A stretch of DNA of 60,000 bases from Symsagittifera roscoffensis (Eukaryota > Xenacoelomorpha > Acoela > Convolutidae), in assembly GCF_963678635.1 (NCBI RefSeq), contig NC_087069.1, forward strand, positions 30,360,776 through 30,420,775, read 5' to 3'. How positions within the stretch are numbered: the first letter of the stretch is position 1; each line of letters opens with the position of its first letter. The translations under genes were made by a program, and so were the position numbers. The notes beneath the pieces are model-generated. The model made no database searches. It saw nothing but the letters and a program-made list of their open reading frames with translations, and was not told the origin of the DNA. This document shows, in pieces, positions 24,598-34,907 of the stretch.

Positions 24598-24830
24598 CCT
24601 TGGGATTCTATGGAGACAAAAATTGTTTTTATTGCGAATATATGGTGAAAAAAGCAACTGTTATTGGGATTATATGGCAAAAAAAGATTATCTTGAAATT
24701 ATATGGAGACAAAAGTAAATTTTAGTGGGATTATAATGCGATTATCTTTTTGTGGGTATAATACATTTTCTCGCTATTATAATAGAAAATTTTGCTTAAA
24801 TTGGCTACACATCATCGATTATAATGGCAA
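24598..24830 (+). repeat. Degenerate ~32-bp tandem repeat
   Basis: At least five imperfect units run in a row, each of the form TTGGGATTATATGGAGACAAAA plus about 10 A/T-rich bases. Unit length varies from about 27 to 35 bp. It is the inverted counterpart of the units at 22740-22870. Confidence 0.5.
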
Positions 24831-25006
24831 CCTTTTCGGCAAAATTTTCTCAATATAATCTATTTTTTCCAAAAACTTCAAAATGGGTGTGTTCTTGTGA
24901 GCACTTGTACTTATCTTTCTAGCAATTAGTCTTTTATTTCTTTCTTTGATGAAATCTTCAAAAGAATTATATGCTTTTATAAATTGTTTTAAGGTAAAAT
25001 TGAGGT

Positions 25007-25384
25007 CAACTAAGGTTAAAAATTTGCTGGCTTAAAGTAGTTTTTTTTTCACAATTACGGCGCCCTGCCGACCTTTGATACTTTTTCAGAAATCCATTTT
25101 TGGGCAACCGACCCTTAACTTATTCTAAAGGCGCCTTCGGCGCCAATATATACTAACGTAGAGGGAAATTTTTCAAAAAGTGCCCAAAAACGGCTTTTTT
25201 GACTGTTTTTTCAAAAATTTGCCTGCGGTGAAGAAAATTTTGCCAAAATAAGGGCAAAACAGTGCTTTGGGAGAGCTGGAAAAATCAATTTGGTCGACCT
25301 AAAAAAAAGGTCGTCAAAATTTTGGAAAATTTTTTGAAAATCTGCCCCCCCCCCCCCCTCGAGAAAATCCTAGATCCGCCCCTG
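25007..25384 (-). mobile_element. MITE of the GGCGCC/poly-G family, copy 2
   Basis: Read on the minus strand it begins CAGGGGCGGATCTAGGATTTTCTCGAG-poly(G), then the 'ggtcgaccaaattgatttttc' block and 'tatatattggcgccgaaggcgcc'. Flanking octamers are attgaggt (24999-25006) and gttgaggt (25385-25392), seven of eight identical, which fits an 8-bp hAT target duplication. The left terminus is diverged. Confidence 0.6.
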
Positions 25385-25814
25385 GTTGAGGTGATTTGAG
25401 GCAAGATTAAGGTGAGCAATTTTCGCCCTAACTGTTGAGATAACTGTTGGTACTTCTCAGCGTAAATTTTCCTCAATTTTTTAGAGCGTGTAGGGGCTGG
25501 GCTATATTATTGAATACCCTTGCTAAGCTCTTTTTTTTCCACCCCAACAAATAAGTTCTGTTTTGATCAACTTTTGAGTCATTTTAGCCGGAACGTGTGA
25601 TTATTGATGTATTTTATCAAGAACAGTTTTAATCAGTATCCTCAATTTGTTCACCATGCAAGATTTCATATGAATGAATTTTTTAAATGTAATGCAATTT
25701 TATGTATTAAAACGTGTAAGGGGTAGTAAAAAAGATATGTCATCACTCCCGAACAAGTAACTACTTCAGTTATATGTGTGGGATTAGCAATTGCTGATTT
25801 AGAGTTGAGGGCGC

Positions 25815-25950
25815 AGCTACCCCCACTTTCAGTGATTCGACCATCTATCTACCAAAGTGTCCTCCCTTGGGTACCATTTAACGATCGATGGGGGACCCCT
25901 TTTAGTTGTCTATTTTTGACCGACCAAACTTTGCCTGCTGTGTTTGTCAA
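25815..25950. mobile_element. Relic related to the GGCGCC/poly-G MITEs
   Basis: The stretch carries 'cccccactttcagtgattcgacc' and 'gaccgaccaaactttgcc', phrases that resemble the interior of the MITEs at 2257 and 44093. No termini are preserved. Confidence 0.3.
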
Positions 25951-26139
25951 AATATGGTCCATCAATTTTCTAGTGTAATGTGTGTCAAGCTTAAGCTTAT
26001 GCTTGGAGTGGCTTAATAAGATCAAACGCCAATTTTGTTTAACAATGTTTTAAAAGTAAAATTTCGGAAAATCGCTGGCAGGGCAAAAGGAAAAAAGCCC
26101 AGCTTTCGTAATTCAGAGAATGCTGAGAAAAGTCATAAC

Positions 26140-26327
26140 TGGCTGAGTGCAGTGTCCACATTTGGTCTATTATCCCCTGCAGCAGAATTGACTCCCACTC
26201 CCACTCCCCCTCCCCCTCCGTCTACCTCCCCACCTCCTGATTTTGGATCAACAGCTGAGATTGGTTTGAGAGCCGCCAACTCATTGATAGTCTCGTTCAA
26301 AACTACTCGGAAGTATACATCATCCAT
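26140..26327 (-). CDS. Exon of an unidentified host gene (first exon seen)
   Basis: This minus-strand exon starts at ATG directly after an AG acceptor (taatag|ATGG) and ends at CCA|GTTATG, a weak donor. It codes 62 codons: a helical start 'VYFRVVLNETINELAALKP', then a Gly/Val-rich low-complexity linker made of GGG/GTG codons, then 'NVDTALSQ'. The two leftover bases CA join with the G starting 22182-22394 to give Gln and an open frame. Either translation starts here or the exon continues one further upstream. The protein is not recognised. Confidence 0.45.
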
Positions 26328-27181
26328 CTATTAAGCGAACAATTTCGAAAAAAAACTAACCAAGTAATTTACAGAAAGCACACCAAAACTTAAAATAACT
26401 CGTGCTGAATAAAACCAAAACTGGATTTTTGAAAAGTCGATCGGTCATTTTAGGGCTAGTCAGATCTAATTTCAGAATCAATTTTAAGAATAAAAAGGTC
26501 ACAAACGCCGAACTAAAAGCCACTAAAGAATATGTTCACTGAACACACCACACCACATTGAGTTTATCCACATGGCAAAATATTGATAATGCAATCGGAA
26601 TTAAAGGTAAACAGTAGTCGTGTACCGAATAGGGTGAGTGTGTAACTTTTGAAAATATTTTAGTTGCATCATGATCAACATATCAATTTGGTTATCATAT
26701 ATCCCTGTATCTTAATATTCAATAATGAGTAACCGATTCAGGTTCTCGGCAAACAAACTTCCTGCTTTCATCAAGGCGAAGTTCGTGCTCAATTTGAAGA
26801 GAACAAAAATGTATGCCCTCTTTTGTTGCGCTTAGGAAGTGATCTAATTCGGTTAATAAACCGGCGTCTCACCACCAGGATTGAAGGGTGCTGAAAAACG
26901 TCTGTCAAACAGCTTACAGGACAGTGTTTGGTTGATGACATGAGCTTGGCTCATAAACAGCAGATCAGAGATCAAAGTCAACGTATATATTAAATTAGTT
27001 ATTAGGCTCTGCGCATGATGAAATAGAGTGTAATGATTCATTTGAGCATCGGTTTGATTCAAGAAGCTGACCTAAAACCAAGAGGTGCGCATTTTTTTAC
27101 ACGTCAAGTTAGCATGAATTAGCATGTTTGATTGATAAAATTAAAATAAAAAAGACTCCATACGCGGCCAAATTCTATAAA

Positions 27182-28965
27182 TGACCTTGAAGCTCACAGA
27201 TGCGATACCATCACTCGATGGGGACATAGACTCTAAATCCGAGGTGTGTCTTCCAGTCGCTCATATTGAGCCCGGCAATAATCAGTTTGATATTGGTTTG
27301 ACAAGATATTGGCTTGAAAATTAAATACACAGAGGCAAAAAAGGAGGACTTCGTAAAAAGTTATGTTTTTCCAGTTAAGCCACACAATCCGCATTTCGAT
27401 CCGCACATGAGTGGTTTTTACCCCACCATCTTGTCCCTTGAACCCAAATAAGCCGGGTAAGGCACGTCGTGTATTAAATACTGCGTCAAAATTTCACGGT
27501 CTTTCTTTGAACAAATATTAGCTCGTTGGGACTGTTTTACTGCATAAGTTGTTGCGAGTGTTAATGCGCTTTCGTCATCATCAGTTTGCCGTATCTGCAG
27601 ACATCGAGATTATGTTCCCTCAGAAAAGCGTACCCCCTTGTGCTCGTTACTCTTTGCTCTTTCTGTGGCGTGAGGTTGCCATACCCGATGTGAAAGTTCT
27701 TTAGAATATAACTGGCAGGTCTTTGCTATCCGGGGCTCCACGAGGTGCGTGAATTTCACACTTCAAAAAAACAGCCAACGAAAACTCTAAAGGTTTCCTG
27801 AAGCATCTAGAGCGGTACTTACCACGTTCTACTGGGTGGATTCATTCGAAAATTGCGGTGACTCAATGGGAAAAAGCAAAAATCTGGTGAACCTCTCGAA
27901 GTTGGGTGATTCTGTCTCAGTAAAATTGTTTTAATAATCCTCCAATTGAAGAAATGTAAAACGCTTCATTTGATGTACATGAAAAAGCAAAAGTGATGGC
28001 GAGTGGTAGTGACCAATTGAATTCTCATGTGTTTGGGTTAAAGTGGAACCATGGAAGTGACTCTCCTGTTGTTAGTCGTGGAATTAACCGTGGTCCCAAA
28101 CATTCGCTACGCAGCGAAGTGCTTTAAGTTTGTTTCATCGGTCTTCACCCTATTGGTTTGGTGACCTCTCAGACGGTACGAGTCCGCCTGCTTTTTGAAG
28201 AGACTTGACGCATAATTAAGCAAAAATGGGATGATCCCTTACCATAAGCGCTCCGGAAAGAAATAATTGACTGTCATTCAAGTCATAATCAGTTGCTACA
28301 TCAGTAACCCATTTGATCAATATGAGGTCTATGTGTTTGGTGATAGCCTTGAAGATGTGCGTTGCGCGTTTGCTTTCCTTCGCGTCCAGATTATGGAGAT
28401 TCAAAAATTTGAACTGGCAATGGTTTTTGGTAAAGCAAGAGTAGCATGAAAGAAGATTTTGTCCATTCCGAGGATGGAGCTGCAGGCAGTTTTGCTGACA
28501 CCTCGGTTGAAGGAAGACATACTACGGGCGTTCTCAATCAAGCTTACCGGCAATTTTTGTAGACCGAAAGCACCACGGTGTTACAATGGCCTCACTCCGT
28601 CGACAAAAATTACAGAATTTTGTCGCAAAAAGTAAATGTGAAATCAAGGAACTGACAGCTATTGATTAATGGTTTTCAATTGAATAGCAGAGATAATTCT
28701 ATGGACACTGAGAAATGCGGAATGTCGGCGGAATGACTGAAAAAAAAACAGTGGGGTCAAGGGTCTAATGCTTCTTGTTGGGCAAGGAGCGGCCCTTGAA
28801 ACCAAATCTAGATGTTGCTACTAAAATTCTCTCAAAGAAATCAATGGTTGACACTACATGCTCTCACGAGTATTTCGGAGCTTTCAGAGCCCATTTTTGC
28901 TTGGGAGAAGAACAGCAGTCTTACGAAACTGCAACAAAACGTTTGAAACAAAAGCACTTCAGGGC
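27182..28965 (+). pseudogene. BEL/Pao retrotransposon pol remnant (RT-RNase H)
   Basis: Broken frames show the ordered hallmarks of BEL/Pao polymerases. The finger stretch 'WFLPHH...NKPGKARRVLNTASKFHGLSLN' spans roughly 27410-27520, 'RHHQFAVSADIEIMF' roughly 27570-27620, and the catalytic region 'VLTTFYWVDSF' roughly 27816-27850, where the usual YVDD is damaged. RNase H follows: 'VYVFGDSLEDVRCAFAFLRV' (28329-28395), 'AMVFGKARVA' and 'LSIPRMELQAVLL'. A 47-codon ATG frame at 27182-27325 may be the end of the protease part. No integrase is seen. Many stops show it is dead. Confidence 0.75.
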
Positions 28966-29238
28966 CTGAAACGCACGTATTAGGTCTTCCCCCACCATAA
29001 TTTGATAAAAAACAATTATTTTATAAATTGTTTTTTTTTAAAACAAAACATGGAGGAGGAACACGTAGTACATGCATTTTTGTGCACCTCAGGGCCTGAA
29101 ACGCTCGAAAAGTCATGTCTTATATCTTCCCCCCCCCCCCGTATTTTGATTTCAAAAAAACCAATTTATCTAGTAATTGGTTCTGTTATCAAAATATAGT
29201 GGGGAAGACCTAAGACATGAATTTTCGTGCGTTTCAGG
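28965..29238. mobile_element. Two adjacent foldback MITEs
   Basis: The second unit (29095-29238) is a hairpin: its left arm CCTGAAACGC..CGAAAAGTCATGTCTTA pairs with the right arm TAAGACATGAATTTTCG..GCGTTTCAGG over about 65 bp around a short loop. The first unit (28965-29093) has a matching left arm and a diverged right arm ending 'tgcacctcagg'. The same pair recurs at 33778-34055 in copy B. The homopolymer C run in the arm differs in length. Confidence 0.65.
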
Positions 29239-29740
29239 AAAGTTACCCCATAATCACCTAACTTTTTTGAAGCTTTTATGAAGTTGTAAGAGTTATTCAT
29301 CCTGGATTAACTCATTAGTGGAGCATACTTAAGATTCGTTACATTGACATCTCGAGCTTATTGTTGTCTTGAAATGATTCATTTGTCTATGAAAATGAGA
29401 TGAGGCTAGTTTTATGTCGATCCAACTGGAATAGTTGATCAATTATAAACTATCTAATGAAAAGTCAATTACAATAGGATTCCAACCCTGTTTTTAACGA
29501 CCATGAGTGATCTAGGTATGTTGAGACCTGGATAAGGGCATTTTATCTTATTTTAGAAAAGAGGGTAGGGACTAATTCGGCAGTAGCCTTCAAGCTGTGG
29601 CCATTCTGAAATTCCGTTTTTAAACGGATCTCATAATTGAGATAACTGAATCATATGAATGAGTTACAAAATCATTAGTATAGGTTGTGGAGCTTGAATT
29701 TTATGATATGTTTATGATAAATGATATAAATATGAAGGTA

Positions 29741-30102
29741 CAGGGGCAGACCCAGCTTTTCTCTAGGGCGTAGGCGGATATTAAACAAACTGTCGACCTA
29801 ATTGGTTCCAGAAAGTTAGGCAAAATTATGTCCCAATTTTCAATATATTCCGTCCAACTTTTCTGTGCCGCTGAAAAAAAACCAATGATGCCGGGAATTT
29901 TTTGAGCGCATCTCCCTGAAAGTTAGCTTAAGTTGGCTCCCAAAAGCGCAATTTGAAAAATTTCAGTCGGTCGGCCAAAAATGAATGTCGTAAATTATAA
30001 CCGAGGGGGGGGGGGGGGGGGGGGGAAAGGGCTTTGGATAGTGAGGGCACCGAAACCCTAAGGGGGCGTTCGAACCACCGCGCCTCCCCTTAATCCATCG
30101 CT
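29741..30102. mobile_element. Poly-G MITE relic
   Basis: It starts CAGGGGCAGACCCAGCTTTTCTC and ends ..TTAATCCATCGCTG, whose reverse begins CAGCGATGGATTAAGG. The interior has 'gtcgacctaattgg' and a long G run (about 22 G here, about 9 in copy B at 34558-34907). It looks like a distant member of the GGCGCC/poly-G family with hAT-type CAG..CTG ends, but no clear 8-bp duplication flanks it. Confidence 0.45.
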
Positions 30103-30858
30103 GTATATCTAATTAGTGTTGATACCTGGGCTTAAAGACGTTTGATAAAAAATGCCACTCCCCTGTATAATTCAGCTTAAACTTATACCTCATAACTTTG
30201 CTCAAAAAAGAATAAAATATAATATTGATAAGAATCGTGAAACCAGTTTGAGAAAGAAGTCCAATCCGGCATAACCCAAAATTGGCCCACGAACGGCCAG
30301 AACAAACTACTTGATTTTTATCGGAACTTAAATAATAATGTAGACAACAGCTGTCACTGAAAATAGAATCGAGCTTTTGAAACAGTCCAAGAGAATTCCG
30401 CTGCGATTTCATACGATGAATGATCTTCGAGTCGCTTTCTCGAACGCTCGGCTAAAGATCGCATTTGGTTGAACTGAAGTACGCTTAACGATGAACTTAA
30501 GCGCCAATTGTGAAGCAAGAATAAGAACGGAGCTTACAATGTAGTATGGGATGAAAAGAACCCCGGGTTGACCAAAACTTCTTATCATACAATTTCCATA
30601 TATGAGAATCTTCTTGTCATACAATTTCATACAATTCCATACGTACAAAAAATTGTATGAAAACTCTATGATAAGCATTTCTGCATAAATGGAAACTATA
30701 TTATTGGTGTTTTTCCATAAACCAAAAAGTTGATTTTTTGTTTCTAAATTTAATTTCTGAAAAATTTTGGTTTGTGTTTGTAACTTTACGCGAGTGACAA
30801 AGACCTTGGTTTACTCAAAGCACCAAAGGTTGGACCGAGTTGCATGTACAATGCATAG

Positions 30859-30984
30859 AAAACGACCTAAATTGTCTTAAAGCTGTTTTTCACAAGTGAT
30901 ATAACAAAAGTAACAAACTTGAAAACGACCTGAATTGCCTTAAAGCTGTTTTTCACAAGTGATATAACAAAAGTAACAAAAGTA
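30859..30984 (+). repeat. 63-bp direct tandem repeat, two units
   Basis: The unit aaaacgacctraattg..ttaaagctgtttttcacaagtgatataacaaaagtaaca occurs twice in a row. The same pair is present in copy B near 35670-35800. Confidence 0.7.
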
Positions 30985-31439
30985 AAAGATGATTATTTAA
31001 AAATTTTAATTTTTAAATTATCAGACATTGATCAAGGCATACATAAACATGCCATACAAAAAAAAAAGGAATTTTCAGCGTTTTTGAAAAAAAAAATTAT
31101 ACAGCGAAAGGGAAAAAAACCCAACATTGTTGTGTCCAGGACTACGTTATGCTTACAAAAAATTAAAACTTTTTTTGAAAATGATTGTTTGCGTACAAAA
31201 TTGAGTTGCTGTTGAAAATAAAAATAAAAAAATATTTTTTGGGGTAATTTCAAAATTTTTGTGTCGCCATCAAAAAATGCTAGTCATACAATTTCCAAAC
31301 AAAAATCTTGGTTTTTTATCACCAGATTGTTTTATTAGAATCAAACAGCCACAGAAATAAGTTTATATCTTTATTCAACCATTTTTAGAATTTGTATGAA
31401 AATTGTACCACAAGCATTTTTCCACACTTGATGTATGGA

Positions 31440-32430
31440 ATTCTATGATAAGCATTTTCGGTGTATGGAGGTCACCCGCACTGAAGTTTCTCGGATAAAA
31501 ATAGAATATATTGAGAAAATGTTGCCAAAAATGTTGCCATTATAACCGATTATGTGTAACCAATTTAGGCAACCTTTTATATTATAATAGAAAGAAAATA
31601 GTTTATTTTCATGAAGATTATATTCGCCCTGAAATCGCCATAAAATTGTAATAAAATCTATTGTTTTCGCCATGAAACTGCCATAAAATCGCAACAAAAA
31701 CTATGGCTATCACCATAAAAAAAATTAATTAAATCAAGGACCCAAAACATCAATTATGTTGTCAAAAAAATGGATTTTAATGACTGAAAATTGATTTTTC
31801 TCTTCTTAAAAGCATATACTAAAAGCATTTGAAAAAAAATCCATTATAATGCATTATAAGTGATTATAATTAATTTCACTTTTAGAACTAAACTCGATAG
31901 TTTGTTGTAGAAAAACAATAAACTGAAGTGTTAAACTGCGATGAAATTAAAAAAAGAGACCAAAATCTATGGAAATTTTATTCTGAATGGTAACATTTTA
32001 TGAAACGTAATACGTAGCAACTGCACTCAACAGGAAATAAAATTTTTTCGAATAAATTGTAAACTTCATGAACAACCCCTCAAAAAAATCCTTTATAATT
32101 GGTTACAATCGATTATAATGGATTTTATTGGCAAAAAATATTAGAATTATAACCCATTTTTAATGAATTATGATAATCGATTATAATATATTATATTGAC
32201 AAAAAAATACTAGGATTATAATCCATTTTTAATGGATTATTGTCGATTATTTTGTCATTTTATATAGATGCTGACCACTTTATGACAATATAATTGATTA
32301 TGATCCATGGGCGCTCGGGCGGGAATCTATTATAATCTATTATAATTCCAATATAATCGACATAAAAATAAAATTTTTTAATGGATTTTTTCTCCATATA
32401 ATCAATTTATTTACTCTGTTACCACAAAAT
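31440..32430. repeat. AT-rich palindrome-dense stretch
   Basis: Repeated CGATTATAATGG-type words occur throughout, including the hairpin ATAATCCATT-TTT-AATGGATTAT near 32218-32240 and 'gccataaaat' units related to the 32-bp repeat of 22.7-24.8 kb. It is duplicated in copy B. There is no coding signal. 30103-31439 likewise holds no gene that I can support. Confidence 0.4.
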
Positions 32431-33115
32431 CCTCAGATAATAACTAATGAGAGAACAATTTTTCGTTCGACCACAAAATTGCCTGATAATAGATAATAAT
32501 CGGAGAAACTTTGGTGCGGGCAACCCGGATCAATTGACGCAAAGGGCAATTTGTCGAGTATCAAGGTTCTTAGTAGTAAGAAATTTAATCACTCCGCCCC
32601 TAGTAAACCGGTACTTTCAGCATTTTCCTATTTCGGGGGGCGGGGAAAAAGATCAAGTTTGCACATGATTTTTCCGAGCATCTATTTTATCTTTCTCGGA
32701 TACCCAATACTTACAAGTGACAATCATGCAGCAAAATATACATTTCTGATTGGTCCAAAGTCCGGTGCATCACAATACGAGAAAAATTACATAATCATAC
32801 CGCAAAACGATAGTTTTTTATTGGTTGAAACTCAATGCAGCTAGATACGTCATTGCGCGTATTTGTGCGATTTAATTTGAAAACTAACCTGATTGGAAAT
32901 ACTCTGTTTTTCTGTAACTTTCATACAGTAGTGTAATCTGATCAGTTGGTAAATTTGAAACTAAGCTTTTGCAAAGGCTATAAAACTTGATATCATAATT
33001 GAAACTGCTTCGATATACCACGAATTTACATATCTCTTCCGATCAAGAAAAGCAAAGTGCCTTAGAATACGGTGTCAGGTATAAAAAAACTAAAATTTTA
33101 CAAGTGCAAATAATT

Positions 33116-33780
33116 TCAGTAACCCATTTGATCAATATGAGGTCTTTGTGTTTGGTGATAGCCTTGAAGATGTGCGTTGCGCGTTTGCTTTCTTTCGCGT
33201 CCAGATTATGAAGATTCAAAAATTTGAACTGGCAATGGTTTTTGGTAAAGCAAGAGTAGCATGAAAGAAGATTTTGTCCATTCCGAGGATGGAGCTGCAG
33301 GTAGTTTTGCTGACACCTCGGTTGAAGGAAGAAATACTACGGGCGTTCTCAATCAAGCTTACCGGCAATTTTTGTAGACCGAAAGCACCACGGTGTTACA
33401 ATGGCCTCACTCCGTCGACAAAAATTACAGAATTTTGTCGCAAAAAGTAAATGTGAAATCAAGGAACTGACAACTATCAATTTATGGTTTTCAATTGAAT
33501 AGCAGAGATAATTCTATGGACACTGAGAAATGCGGAAGTTCGGCGGAATGACTGAAAAAAAAAACAGTGGGGTCAAGGGTCTAATGCTCCTTGTTGGGCA
33601 AGGAGCGGCCCTTGCAAACAAATCTAGATGTTGCTACTAAAATTCTCTCAAAGAAATCAATGGTTGACACCACATGCTCTCACGAGTATTTCGGAGCTTT
33701 CAGAGCCCATTTTGCTTGGGAGAAGAAGAGCAGTCTTACGAAACTGCAACAAAACGTTTGAAACAAAAGCACTTCAGGGC
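33116..33780 (+). pseudogene. BEL/Pao RNase H fragment in copy B
   Basis: This is the duplicated piece of the BEL/Pao pol remnant: the frame around 'FELAMVFGKARVA' and the following 'SIPRMELQ' motif. It lacks the RT part because the duplication break lies inside the gene. Confidence 0.7.
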
Positions 33781-34055
33781 CTGAAATGCACGTATTAGGT
33801 CTTCCCCTACCATAATTTGATAAAAAACAATTATTTTATAAATTGTTTTTTTTTAAAACAAAACACGGAGGAGGAAGACGTAGTACATGCATTTTTGTGC
33901 ACCTCAGGGCCTGAAACGCACGAAAAGTCATGTCTTATATCTTCCCCCCCCCCCACCGTATTTTGATTTCAAAAAAACCAATTTTTAAAGTAATTGGTTC
34001 TGTTATCAAAATATAGTGGGGAAGACCTAAGACATGCATTTTCGTGCGTTTCAGG
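33778..34055. mobile_element. Two adjacent foldback MITEs (copy B)
   Basis: This is the copy B equivalent of 28965-29238, with the same inverted arms and loop and minor base changes. Confidence 0.6.
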
Positions 34056-34557
34056 AAAGTTACCCCATAATCACCTAATTTTTTTGAAGCTTTTATGAAG
34101 TTGTAAGAGTTATTCATCCTGGATTAACTCATTAGTGGAGCATACTTAAGATTCGTTACATTGACATCTCGAGCTTATTGTTGTCTTGAAATGATTCATT
34201 TGTCTATGAAAATGAGATGAGGCTAGTTTTATGTCGATCCAACTGGAATAGTTGATCAATTATAAACTATCTAATGAAAAGTCAATTACAATAGGATTCC
34301 AACCCTGTTTTTAACGACCATGAGTGATCTAGGTATGTTGAGACCTGGATAAAGGCATTTTATCTTATTTTAGAAAAGAGGGTAGGGATTATTTCGGCAG
34401 TAGCCTTCAAGCTGTGGCCATTTTAAAAATCCGTTTTTAAACGGATCTCATAATTGAGATAACTGAATCATATGAATGAGTTACAAAATCATTAGTATAG
34501 GTTGTGGAGCTTGAATTTTATGATATGTTTATGATAAATGATATAAATATGAAGGTA

Positions 34558-34907
34558 CAGGGGCAGACCCAGCTTTTCTCTAGGGCGTAGGCGGATATTA
34601 AACAAACTGTCGACCTAATTGGTTCCAGAAAGTTAGGCAAAATTATGTCCCAATTTTCAATATATTCCGTCCAACTTTTCTGTGCCGCTGAAAAAAAAAC
34701 CAATGATGCCGGGAATTTTTTGAGCGCATCTCCCTGAAAGTTAGCTTAAGTTGGCTCCCAAAAGCGCAATTTGAAAAATTTCAGTCGGTCGGCCAAAAAT
34801 GAATGTCGTAAAATATAACCGAGGGGGGGGGGAAGGGCTTTGGATAGTGAGGGCACCGAAACCCTAAGGGGGCGTTCGAACCACCGCGCCTCCCCTTAAT
34901 CCATCGC
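34558..34907. mobile_element. Poly-G MITE relic (copy B)
   Basis: This is the copy B equivalent of 29741-30102. Its G run is about 9 instead of about 22 bases. Confidence 0.45.

Larger units (their letters stand above)
28301..33117 (+). repeat. 4.8-kb tandem duplication, copy A
   Basis: The sequence from 'tcagtaacccatttgatcaatatgagg' to 'caagtgcaaataatttc' is repeated immediately at 33116-37942 with only sparse differences. The left border lies inside the BEL/Pao RNase H. The join shows a 2-bp overlap (TC) shared by both ends, as in microhomology-mediated tandem duplication. Content: RNase H remnant, two foldback MITEs, a poly-G MITE and AT-rich palindromic DNA. No live gene is seen. Confidence 0.9.

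Noticed and set aside
26035-26334. 99-codon plus-strand Pro/Thr-rich frame
   Set aside because: It is the antisense of the exon at 26140-26327; splice sites and codon pattern favour the minus strand.
30113-30678. Two adjacent minus-strand frames duplicated in copy B
   Set aside because: Conservation between copies is simply due to the recent duplication, and the reading frames differ between copies through indels.
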